The notes beneath the pieces were generated by a model that saw nothing but the letters and a program-made list of their open reading frames with translations, did not search any database and was not told where the DNA came from. This document shows positions 1-17,086 of a stretch of DNA of 64,000 nt, one piece after another (within the stretch, counting starts at the first letter, position 1; each line of letters begins with the position of its first letter). Made by a program: the position numbers and the translations under genes. Where the stretch lies: the NCBI RefSeq assembly GCF_001039355.2, contig NW_019775532.1:12355-76354 (forward strand), in the 5' to 3' direction. This stretch comes from Lingula anatina (taxonomy: Eukaryota; Brachiopoda; Lingulata; Lingulida; Lingulidae).

Positions 1-336
1 AATAATTGCAGGTAAAAAGAGACAAGGCACACATAATTGACCTACTGAATAAAAGGCCAAGTAATAAAGTTACAAAATGTATGTAGATTTTACAAAAGAA
101 ATGAAACAAATAACCAAAAACTTCTTGCGACAATGAATTGATTGCCCATAACAAAAAGAATTTTGAAGTACTGGGGGGAAAAAATAATGAGGGTTAAACA
201 TGAAATCAACATCAAATCTTAAGTATAACCAGGAATGAATTTGAGACCCATTTAAAGGACCCTTAATTTCCCAATCTTCTGACAGCCTAGCCCCAGTAAT
301 TATTCCTGGGGTTAGACCAGCCAATCCCAGGCTTGC

Positions 337-6671
<6,335 letters not shown>

Positions 6672-7596
6672 TTTCACTCCACGCCGCTGTGAAATGACAT
6701 GTGCTTCATTACCATACGGACATACCCGAATGATAAATTTATGTTTAAAATGATGCTAATAAATATTATATGAATAGTGTGTTAAATTGGATAAATGAAA
6801 TACTACATTATTACTATTTTGATTTATATTCCTTACATGCTCTAAACTCAAAAGTTTAGGACGGAAACATCCGAACACACCAGTACACACCGCTAGTGTG
6901 TACACACTGTAAGGGTAAACACGAAGTTTTAGGCCCGTTAACACTCTTATTCGAAAGCACCATTTGAATCAACAGACACAAAAACACCATGATAACTGAA
7001 AGATCAGCTAATATTTCTGTCATATGATGTGGAAAGAATGCTGAAGTCCAAGAGGGGGAAGTTTGGGGGGGGGGGGGAGAGTGAGCAAAGTTCAAGGTCA
7101 GCTGAGAAGTCAGTAACAAGGAACCTTCCTGAGTAACAGAAGTTAAAAACCCACGGAGTGTCTCAGATAACCTCCTAGAGTAAGTTGACTTTTGCTTGAT
7201 CCCAAAGGGCGTTTTTATTTAGATAAACTGCACTTTCCTTTGAAAAAAAAGGTCGACTTAAAAATGGAAAATAACTGGGGAACGACATTTCCTCCTTCTA
7301 TAATAAAACTATACATTGGATATGGTGTAGCTATATGGTGGGTTTGTATAGATGTCGGTTTTATTCTGCCACCGAGTTCCAGTTAAAAATATTATTTCAA
7401 ACAAAATCCAAACACTAGTACATGTATAACTCATAAGAGTGAAACTTCTCGCAAAAATTATTATCATAAGTAACGTTTAATATCACAAAGTTGAGGTAAC
7501 ATTGCAATTCCAAAATTGTTTTAAGGTTTTGCCTTAATCCATAGATCTAAAGTACTTTGTTAAAATCAAATTCCAGGACTAGAAGAAATTTTCAAC
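6672..7596. promoter_or_regulatory. Divergent promoter region between ZFR and the GH31-family gene
   Basis: About 925 bp separate the ZFR start codon (minus) from the GH31-type start codon (plus), so both promoters and 5' UTRs must lie here or in upstream introns. A 13-G run lies at 7065-7077. No clear TATA box was placed. The assignment is from gene arrangement only. Confidence 0.45.
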
Positions 7597-10500
7597 ATGT
7601 TATCCACAAAAAAGAAGGATTCTGGCAGCAATCTGATTGAAGAAGAAAATGATGAGAGTGAGAAAGAGGTTGAAAAAGAAAATGAAAGTAAAGAAGAAAA
7701 TGAAACACCGACAGCTAATGGTGAAAATCAAGCTGATGTAGATAATGAAGGAATAACCATAGTCGTCCCTACTTTAGGAAGTATCAATGCAGGAGGAGAT
7801 GCAAAGAACAAAGACACAAATGGAGACATAAAAGCTACAAAGGTGATAATTGAAATATGATAAATTGCATTTTGCGCATTTAACCAAATTAATAAAAACT
7901 GTGTTCCCTATTATCTTCCAAATTATAGAAGTGATAAATAGCAGTAATAGTCTAGCAGAAATTATTGTAGTATGATGATATTTGTCCTATGCCAATAATT
8001 GTCAGTCAAGTAAGTTCATTTCAGAAAAAAGTAATTGCTAGTAGCAATCCAATATTTATTGTAAGTGACCTTTCCATCATTAGGCAGGGTGCAACAGTTT
8101 GGACACCAGTCCTGTGGCATACTGGTTTTTGATTACAAATCTGCATGGTGATGCATATGTGGAGCTTGTTGATGAAGTACTAGCTATATTTACACTCCAC
8201 CCCTGTGTACACTTGTTTTATGACTGCACTTGAAAGGGCCATGAAATTTGAACCACAGTTATAAATAATTGGCTTTGTTCTAGTATGAAGCGTGGATGCA
8301 TTTGAATAAATGTGAGTGGGCAATGCCACAGTGTGTAAATGATGGCCTTCACCAGCATCACATACAAAGTTGCAAAAAATATTTAAAAACCTATGCAAAA
8401 ATTATCCATAAGAGGGGAAGCATTTTTTTCTTTGAGGAAAACCTGCATTGTTTTAGAATGTTTTATAATGAATTATTTTTACTGATAAAACTAAATGGAT
8501 CCACTTGACAATGTATTTTCCAAAATAAAGAAAAAAGGGGAAATGTTCTATTGAATTTAAAGTTGTCAAGACAGTTTCATTTCTTTTCCTACTTTTTCTC
8601 AGCATCCCACATCAATATTACTAATCTCATCAATTTAAATGATTGGATTTTTATTCATGTTTTTATTTTTCTACTCAGTTGAAAGAATTGCAATTTTTTG
8701 CCATTTGTAGCACTCATGATTGATCAAATAATAGTTTTGATTTTTCCAGTTGTCATAAAAAGATGTTGTAAACATGAGCCAGTAGAACTTGAAGCTATTC
8801 AACAAATATAGATTACTATGCTTTGTGATTATAACATTATTTTGACAACATATTGCTTCCTTTGATTTGTCACTTTTAAAACAATTAAAAGGCTTTTTAT
8901 ATTTTTACTTTATAGGAGTCACCTAAGTCAGCAAAACCAAGAAAAAAGCGTGAATATAAACTCAAGGCATTTGTGGGAATTCTGTTTGTATTTATAGTGA
9001 TTGCAGTGATCCTCATTTACCACTTTTATCATGAACAACAGTACCTTATTGAGATTGGCCGCAAAATTCGCTTTCAGGAAGACACTAGGGTTTTACACAT
9101 TGATCGGATCAATGTAAATGAAGACAATGTAAGAGATGACATTCTTTTGGGAAATCTTGGTTTGAATATTCCATACCATTCCCTGCCAAGTAAATGTTCT
9201 TTAGAAGAAGATAAAACCACAGAACTATGTTTGAAGTGGAAATACTATGCAAGGCTAGAAATCAAATATGAAGTTTTAGGAGGAAACAAATGCTACAATA
9301 TTTCATGGGAAGGGCTGAATCCACTCCATGAGCCTAAAGACTGCTTTAACTTAGACAGTGGGCATTGGTATGGTATGGGTGAGCTTGACCCCCAGATGTG
9401 GCCACTAGAGAAAAAGCATATAAAACTTTCACCTTTCCTATCAGGAAGGAATAGACTTGGGGACCGTTTTGGACAGGTATTAGAACGTTACCTGTTACAG
9501 TCACAGGGAGCTGTTTTGGTTGTTGACTATGATGTCCCTTTGCACGTTAGTCTGAATCAAAACAATGATAGCAAACTTTGCCTCCATGGCCGCTTCCAAG
9601 ATTCCCCATTTCCAGAAATCAATAGAACCAGAACAGACACAAATTTTCTCAGGTACAGGATATGTGTTGGTCATAATGCAAGGAAGGTGCAGGAGTTTGC
9701 ACTGCAGTCACTACTACCCACACCAAGAAGCAATAATAACTATAATATACTCAAACCCATGATTGACAATCCTGTGTGGACAATGACACACAGAGGTGAG
9801 CTTAAACAGGATAAAGTGCTTGACTTTGCGAGAAAAATCAAAGAAAATGATTTTCATAGCAGCTACTTAGAAATCAGTGACCACTGGCAAGCAGTGCATG
9901 GGGACTTGATTTTTGATACCTCCAAATTCCCAAACATCTCAATGCTATCTGGGCAACTAAAAACTATGGGCTTTAAGTTGGCCTTGTGGATCCACCCATT
10001 TGTGAATGTGGAGTCAAAAGCATTTGTTGAAGGAGTTTTTAAAAATTACTGGGTGCGTGGCCCAAATAACCAGGTCAGTGGCTTAACCCTTTCCCATGAT
10101 GATGAGGTGGCTGCCGTGTTAGACCCTACAAATGGGGATGCTACTGCATGGTTTCAGCAGAAGCTGGGAGACCTTGCACAGACCTATGGAATAGACTCTT
10201 TTACCTTTGGGGGCAAGGGATTGCTCCCTGCTAGTCCAACATTTGAGAATCCTTTGAGTGATATTGATTACTATACAAAGCTGTATGCAGACATGGTGGC
10301 CGCCTTAAATATGCCAGTACAGCTGGAGGCTGCCTCTAGATCACAGCATTTGCCAATTGTTATAAAAATGTTTGGAAGACAAACAAATTGGGGCTATAAC
10401 TTTGGCCTCAAAAGTGTCATCCCTACAGCTCTAGCTTTATCTGTGTTGGGTTATTCTTTTGTAATCCCTGGGATTATTGGGGGAAATGCTGATCTAAATA

Positions 10501-10949
10501 CCATGGATAAAGAATTGTATATCAGGTGGATGGAGGTAGCAGCATTTATGCCTGTGATGGAATTTTCTGTTGCTCCTTGGGAGTTGGATCCTGAGACAGT
10601 GATTATTGCTAAGGATATGATCAATAAGCATAAGACTGTCGTTGTACCTAGAATCCAATCATATTTATTTGATTTGAATTGTTCTCAAATATGCCCTCCA
10701 ATTATCCAACCCCTGTGGTGGATTGCTCCAGATGATGACACTGCACAGACAATTGATTCTGAGTTTCTTGTAGGGGAGACCCTCCTTGTTGCCCCAATTT
10801 TAGAAAAGTCAAAAAAGACCAGGGACATCTACTTTCCAAAGGGAATCTGGAGAGATGAAATTCAAAGAAATTCCATAACCGGTCCAAAGTGGATGAAAAA
10901 CTATCTTGTAGAGTTGAATCAGATTGCATATTTTACAATGGTTTCTTGA
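7597..10949 (+). CDS. MYORG-like GH31-family type II membrane protein, probable pseudo-glycosidase
   Basis: There are two coding exons, 7597-7842 (donor AAG|GTGATA) and 8916-10949 (acceptor TTTATAG), phase 0, giving 759 aa. Exon 1 is an acidic Glu/Asn-rich cytoplasmic tail. Exon 2 begins with basic residues (KPRKKREYK), then a single transmembrane helix at about 100-121, so the rest is luminal or extracellular. The GH31 barrel is recognisable from LALWIHPFVN (about 437-446), YGIDSF (506-511), NWGYNFGLKSVIPTAL and IIGGNA, as in myogenesis-regulating glycosidase (human MYORG, about 714 aa). In active relatives the segment after GIDSF reads FKFDAGE with the catalytic Asp; here it is FTFGGKG, with Gly at 514. 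The expected MIDKDS is MFGRQT (567-572), and IPD is IPG (Gly 601). Membership is firm. Loss of hydrolase activity is inferred from these substitutions. The 3' end is complete, with a normal C-terminal beta domain. Confidence 0.92.
7843..8915 (+). other. Intron of the GH31-family gene
   Basis: A 1,073-bp intron with GT-AG ends, joining phase-0 codons on both sides. It is AT-rich and I saw no repeat or RNA gene in it. Confidence 0.8.
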
Positions 10950-12467
10950 AACGTGACCTACATCAAAAATTCTAATTTTTATTAAAATAAGCCTAGATCT
11001 AAGTAATTGCTTTGAATCGCCCTTTTACACTTGCTGCTATTGGACACCACTAGCACTAATGGGGAAGATGGTACTATCTACCCTGCCATAGTAAACTGTT
11101 TTATATAACATTAGAATATTTCAGAAACTTTATACTTGATGACCATTGCCTGCTATCAGACTCATTGGAGCATGTGTTCTTCACAGCTGAGGGTCCACAG
11201 TAAAAAGAAGTAATGTTTAATATCACTTGGGACCCTACTAGTAGATATCCCAGAGTGGGGTCTGTTTGTACACATACTGTACATCAACCATGACAGAAAT
11301 GACCAATGTGCAATTAGTTCAGGCAAGAAAAATCCTACATGAATTACAGCGATGCTGACATTTTAACACTTTGAATAGGTGGATTGAATCTAATTTAAAT
11401 GCATTTTTTTTTTGAAAAGTATGCACATTTCAACCCCTAGTTTGTAAAATTAAGATTGCAATCATCAGAATGAATTGGCAGAAATCAAGATTTTCTATTA
11501 TGATATGAAAAACTTGCTCATTTTTGCAATTTATTAGATAAAATTAGGATATGCCAGTTTATTTATGTATCAAAAAAATTATATGCATTTCCCCTTTTTA
11601 TACTGATAAGTGATAGGTTTTTTGTAACTTGTTATTGTTATTTGAGTGAAATCGGAACACGCAGCTGCTATTTTTTGAAAAAAATATGCACAAAGTGCTA
11701 AGTTATGTTATTTTATTGTTAGTCATAATATTTAATGATTATTAAGTGTTTGCATTTTTTGTAATTGTTTTATAAATATAAGTGAAATATCTCAATCATT
11801 GTACTAATGATGGTGTACTGTGTTAATTGCCATTTTAACAGCTGAGATTGAATAAATACATCATATATTTTCAAATTGTTTTCTCATTTGGTTTATATAT
11901 CTACATTATGTGACAAAAAAACCTTTCAGTGTAACATTCATGTAATTAAAAGTTGATATTCGTTTCAAATGAAAATTGCCAAGTAACTCTAGTTTCTTCT
12001 TTGACTAATACATGATGAAGGCCAAAAGAATTGCAAACCTAAATGTGGCATGTTTAATGCTGTTCCTACTACTGCCCTGAGATGACTGATATTTCATGTG
12101 TCACTGCTGTTAAATTATTATTGCAATTGAAATTAATGAGATAATTTTATTCTGGAAATACTGGCAGTTAAATGTACTGAAATTTTATTTCCGTAATGAA
12201 ATACTTCAAATGAAGATTGATATTATTTTGCTTTCCAAGTACTAATAAGCTGACACAAGGCTCACACAGTTAGTTAGAAAGTACTGGCTCTGAAAAACTT
12301 GAAATTGCTACAGCAATGATCACTCTTTTTCAACAAGGGCCATAAAAATGCATGCACATTGAAAATGGCAGAAAACCTTCTAAAATATGAAAATATAACA
12401 AGAAGCAAAACTTACAAACATGTAAACATATGAAACTATATACATACATTGATGTCTCAATATGGTT
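10950..12467 (+). other. 3' UTR and downstream region of the GH31-family gene
   Basis: AT-rich non-coding sequence. A canonical AATAAA lies at 11851-11856, about 900 nt after the stop, and is the best candidate poly(A) signal. Nothing else was recognised up to the fold-back element. Confidence 0.5.
11851..11856 (+). terminator. Candidate poly(A) signal for the GH31-family gene
   Basis: AATAAA in an AT-rich stretch about 0.9 kb downstream of the stop codon. The cleavage site is not confirmed; ATTAAA-like variants lie nearer the stop. Confidence 0.4.
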
Positions 12468-12737
12468 GCATTCTGAACAGATGATCCTCAGATCTACTGG
12501 TCTGCGGATCAAATATGGTGGAATCTACATGAAAGCAAGACTGTCTAATCCTTTAATGGTCTTCCTGCCTCCACAGGGATTATATTTGGCTTCGAGGTTT
12601 AATTGCTAGGCCCATCAAGGGAAGGCGGGTATGGAGGTGGGGAGACCATTACGGGATTAGGCAGTCTTGCTTTCATGTAGGGTATGCCATGTTTGATCCA
12701 CGGACCAGTAAATCCGAATATATCACCTGTTGTGAAT
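12468..12737. repeat. Fold-back (long hairpin) element
   Basis: Imperfect inverted repeat with arms of about 105 bp around a loop near 12574-12630. The arms share CTACATGAAAGCAAGACTG (near 12525-12543) and its complement CAGTCTTGCTTTCATGTAG (near 12662-12680). Pairing extends outward through ACTGGTC/GACCAGT and GGATCAAA/TTTGATCC. This looks like a non-autonomous hairpin transposon. It lies in the tail-to-tail gap between two genes and abuts the element at 12738. Confidence 0.75.
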
Positions 12738-12906
12738 CAGGGGCGGATTGAGGCTGTCTTCTGGGTCTTCCAGAAGACGGTCAAATTTCAAAGTTTACAT
12801 TGATGAGTACCTAATTTTTTCTGTCGGAAGACGGTAAAAAAATGGAGGATGGATCAACAAAGATAATGTGGAAGACTGTCAGAAAATATCTCTGGATCCG
12901 CCCCTG
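12738..12906. mobile_element. Short hAT-like MITE with CAGGGGCGGAT termini
   Basis: 169-bp element starting CAGGGGCGGAT and ending ATCCGCCCCTG (perfect 11-bp terminal inverted repeats). It is flanked on both sides by TGAAT, a possible 5-bp target duplication. CAGGGGCGGATC termini are typical of non-autonomous hAT-type elements, but hAT elements usually duplicate 8 bp, so the superfamily is uncertain. Repeated GGAAGACGGT-like motifs lie inside. Confidence 0.75.
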
Positions 12907-13272
12907 TGAATGCCACCTATGATAATATATAAGCAGCAGTGCTTGCAGCAAATCATGCTATTGTCTGAAAACAATTGGCAAAAGCAACTGGCAAAGATGG
13001 GGAGGGGATCATCCCCCCATGCAATATTGGGTGACTGTGGGCATAGTCTACATAATTCTATGATTCTTTGAACTCCACAGACCTGTGTAGATCTCCCTTA
13101 TTAATAAATCTCATTAGTAAATGAAATAGCAAACATTGTTACAAGCAAATAAATTAAACAGTTGGCATATTATGGGACTAAAGGCACTTATGCTCTGCAA
13201 ATTAGTCTTGGTTCAGGTTAAACTGGTTTTCAACCATAAAATGCTTTAAATATTCATGAACTCCCTGTCATC
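12907..13272. other. Intergenic, no recognised gene
   Basis: AT-rich spacer downstream of the unknown membrane-protein gene. No clear poly(A) signal on the minus strand was found here. Confidence 0.5.
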
Positions 13273-13337
13273 ATGTACATCAATATTCTTATCTCACAGA
13301 CAGAATAACACACAAAATTTGTAACTCCAGGGAGTTC
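13273..13337 (-). pseudogene. Decayed duplicate of part of exon 4 of the unknown membrane-protein gene
   Basis: The plus-strand stretch from CAATATTCTTATCTCACAGA through TTTGTAACTCCAGGGAG closely matches the exon-4 region near 14444-14502 (CAATATTCCTATCCCACAGA through TTTGTAACTCCACGGAG). In translation both give a similar hydrophobic segment (CYSVCEIRILMYMM versus VLLYVCGIGILLYYLM). It lies in the presumed 3' UTR, has no splice context and does not extend the gene. Confidence 0.6.
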
Positions 13338-13497
13338 ACTCAGTACACAGCATTCTGTAGCAGCTTGTATGACAAAGACATTAAGTAGTCTGCATGTGAG
13401 AAACAAATTTTCTTTACTGTTCAGTACATGTGGGAACATATTTAACTTCACAGTTAAATATTTAACTTCAAAGATTTTCCAAAATAATAGGCCTAAT

Positions 13498-16203
13498 TCA
13501 TGTCTTCTTCTTGTCACTGTAAATCTCTTTCAAAGAAACCACTAATTTCAGCACAGGGGTGACTAAAGCAGTTACAATCGGAAGGCTGTAGTATTGTAAA
13601 TAGTAGGTTACATCCCGCACAGAAAGTATTCCCATAATGTTTAGTACACCTTGCGATGTTGGTGGAAAACAGTGCATACTCCAGTATTGAAGGACTACTT
13701 GAAGTTTACCTAGATCCAGGTCAGTTGGAATGAGTTGGCCCTGAAATAATAAGTAAATAAAGTTAATTGCTATTTTGTCAACGTGGATCGCTTGCTTTCT
13801 CATCCAGGAGTCCAATTTAAGGCTAGAGTTCCGAATTTTAGGGTCCTAGATCCCTTCAATTTCAAATTTTCTGACATAACAAGACAAAGAACAGACAAAT
13901 AGAGCAAAATGAACAATCAGGTAGACAACCTGATGTAAATATGCCCCTCATCTTGTCTATAAAATTATATGGTTCTCATAAAATGCTAAAAGTATCAAAA
14001 GTTTCTAATTACCAATTCCTTCATAAGCATATGGACATTGCTTTCTACAGCCAGTTCAACCCTCAGAGCATAGATCAACAGCTTTAACATTAGTAGAGTC
14101 CAGGTAGCAGTTACTGTCAGAAGGGAAACCCTGAAGGAAAGTCATAACATGCTACAGAAAACTGAAATGAACACTCATAACATATTGACAAGTAACAAAA
14201 AATCTTAATGTAAAGAATCACAGCTTTTCTGACTTTTAATTTCAAATCTTATATTTACAAAGCTAATGAACTGGTGTGCAAGCATGAAGTTTTATATCCA
14301 GATCTGTTCTTTCTAGAAATCATTGACACTTCAGCATGATAATGCCTTTTTTCTTCACTGATAACCATTACAAACTCACCATTTCTTAATTCTTCTTGGT
14401 GTCAATTTGCTTTTCGCAACCATGTTGTCCATCAAATAATACAGCAATATTCCTATCCCACAGACATAGAGTAACACACATAATTTGTAACTCCACGGAG
14501 TGTCCATTAGGGATATAGCAAAGGAGTCTTGAATCTCTGCCTAAACATAAAAAAACGAAAAAAATATTTCCTGTGTTAGCATATGTATGTTTTGGCTTTA
14601 AAATACATGTAATACAGATAATTCAATACAATTGTGTTTTTGTATTTCTGCTTTGCCTAAAATGAATTTAAAATAACCTACTTGCACACAATATTTGCAA
14701 ATAGGATTAACATAAGTGCACTGCTAATGTTAGTATGTATGCTTCCGGAATCGCACAATTTGGTGTATCTCTATTTCCCACAGTTACTTACTAAAAGTCT
14801 TCCGTAACTCGTATGCCACTTAAGCACACTTGCAGTAAAGCTATAATTGTCTTTATTAACAACTAGAGGGTGCTGACTATAGAATTCATGCAGTTCTCTG
14901 TCATAGTATTTCAGTCTTTGTAACTCTGAACCTGAAACAAAGGAGGGTGTAGATCATTTTATCCTAGAAACATGTCACATTTTATTAATTAGTGACTTCA
15001 TACATAAGCACATTTTTGTTTCTTTTATCAAAAAGACATGAAAGTATAATTCTATAAAATCAATGACTTCAAAATAAAACATCTGATGCTTCATTTAATT
15101 TGATTAAAAAATGTCTACTCTTAGAAACATATTTGGTACTTTAATGTAAAAAGGCCTTATTTAAGCATCAACTCTTTAGACTGGGTTTTCATTATACTTA
15201 GATTGATCTAACAGAATCAATCCCTTTCCGAGGGGTTTCTTGCTTAATTGTTTTCAGCTTGAGCAGCTTAAATGTCTAGCACGCCTACTGAAACTGCTAA
15301 AGGATAATTAGTTACCTCCTAGCAGCTTCAGGGGTGACAGACATCTAAGCCACTTAAGTTGATTGCAATTTAGTGCGAATCCCCTCAGAGATAGATCAAT
15401 CCACAGTTAGTTCGATAGGGTCTGGGAATGGTCCCTTAGTGTGATTTCTTACCATGCAAAAAATAAAAAAGCACCACAGTTGAAGTGAACAATCCAATGC
15501 ACACTGCCAGGAGCTGCAAGGTTTCACCTTGGGTCAATCTCATAGTTTCCATCTGAGGCCACATGCTTACCCCTCCCCCTACATTCAGATTGTCAATTTT
15601 ATCTTTGGCCACTTGGTGCTTCCGAATGAGAGATTGCTGGCGTGCCTTTATACAGGCTGAAATTTTGTTAAATATGTATTCATCAAATGTGCACACTTCA
15701 AAGTGTTAAAATATGTGTAAAACAATATGAACAAGGGTGTAACAAATACCATCAAACAATCAGGCACCACAATAAAAAATACATAACATGTTACATGTAA
15801 CTGTAACCTGTAACTATTTTTTGAAAATATATGGCCATTAGAAAAGTTAAATATTAAAATAATCCACAAAAGAATATGCTACAATACATGACATTTAGTT
15901 GTAATAAAGTTTCAATATATATTAATCAATTTAAAAATGATATGCCTCAGCTGCCTGACCTGGTGTTTTCCTTAACCTTGCCAATCCAGGACTAGTTTTG
16001 TCTTCCACTTCTGCTGGTGTATCTGAGAGCCTTTCTTCCAACCTTTGTCTAATGTTATATAGTGTCCCATGTATAGGAGTAAATGGGGGTCTTAATTTGA
16101 CTTTAGTGTTACTATTTGTAGTGCCTGGGGTATCATTTTCTTCATTCTCATTCTTTGCAGATTGCACTCGCCCAATAATTTTGCACTTGGTAATTGCTGA
16201 CAT
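13498..16203 (-). CDS. Unknown multi-pass membrane protein, 369 aa, six exons
   Basis: Coding exons on the minus strand by plus coordinates: 16203-15960, 15656-15453, 14931-14792, 14540-14380, 14130-14013, 13740-13498. All have GT-AG borders and compatible phases and total 1,110 nt with the stop. The start is MSAITKCKIIGR. Residues 1-125 are hydrophilic (Asn/Glu-rich, then LRPPFTPIHGTLYNIRQR). Predicted membrane helices are at about 128-148 (LQLLAVCIGLFTSTVVLFYF), 214-233, 250-272 and a weaker one at about 340-360 before a basic tail (DKKKT). Between helices 1 and 2 lies a charged Tyr-rich segment (ELQRLKYYDRELHEFY). I do not recognise the family. Smooth phase-matched exons and conserved-looking hydrophobic pattern argue it is real. 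It starts about 0.9 kb from the divergent CENP-H gene. Confidence 0.85.
15200..15403. repeat. Fold-back element in an intron of the unknown membrane-protein gene
   Basis: Imperfect inverted repeat of about 200 bp with arms of roughly 95 bp. It starts near GATTGATCT (15201) and ends near AGATCAATC (15393-15401). Internal matches include GAGGGG/CCCCTC, TTAAATGTCT/AGACATCTAA and CTGAAACTGCT/AGCAGCTTCAG. It lies within the intron 14932-15452. The sequence differs from the fold-back at 12468, so it is a separate family. Confidence 0.65.
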
Positions 16204-17086
16204 TTTCAGTGTTGAAATATTTCCCTAAAATTGTTTACAGCTAATTTACACATCTGTAAATTAAGATACTTATTTTTATGTATTGCAATGAGATAAATTG
16301 ATTTATCATGAAAATAAAATGAAAAAAAAAATTAACTTGCATATGAAGCAATTCAAGGGTGCCCATTTAATCCCCTTTCATTGAAGCGTCTCTGTACCAT
16401 AACTTTGTATCATGCCATTAATATCACTTCAAAATTTGCAAAAAAATCTGTTTCTGTTTATTCACTTTTTTCATCACTGCATTACTCGTGACATTAACTC
16501 GTAGATCTAAGTTTCATCCAAAGAAGGCTACGGCAAAGGGTGTTGTGTTCAATTATAGATTGATTGCATTTACCTGGATCAGTGTGTTACGTGAAAATAC
16601 TTGCATAAGACATACCAGTTTTTTAAACCAGTTTTCATCATGCAGGACTTAGGTCAAATCTGAATTCTCAGCATCTTTAAATTTGCAAGACTTTCAAACC
16701 TGCCGCTCCTGACTTAACTTCCTGCCGACTTGCATGATGGGTAATTTTTGACTCGTTCCTTATTAATTGAAATGAGTGTAATGAGATATTTTTAATATAT
16801 CTAAATGTACAGTAAAATTTTGAGTACTTACTAAATAAATAAAACCTGTTTTATTGATTATTAAAAGTAAAAAATACATTTTTTGCTTTTACAAGGGTGG
16901 AGACGCTTTTATTCCGGTGTATTTAACCTCAGAACTAGGCTGGATACTTGGCGGAAATTTTATGTTATGCAGCTGAAAGTTGAAAAACAAATGATGCAAA
17001 TGACAAATGAATGACATTTTAATGTTATGTGTTGAAGATATTTAAGTATTACGAGCACGTTCTATTCTATTGAAAATAGTGTCGAA
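16204..17086. promoter_or_regulatory. Divergent promoter region between the unknown membrane-protein gene and CENP-H
   Basis: 883 bp separate the two opposite start codons. It contains CATGATGGGTAATTT near 16733-16747. No TATA box was placed with confidence. Assigned from arrangement only. Confidence 0.45.
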
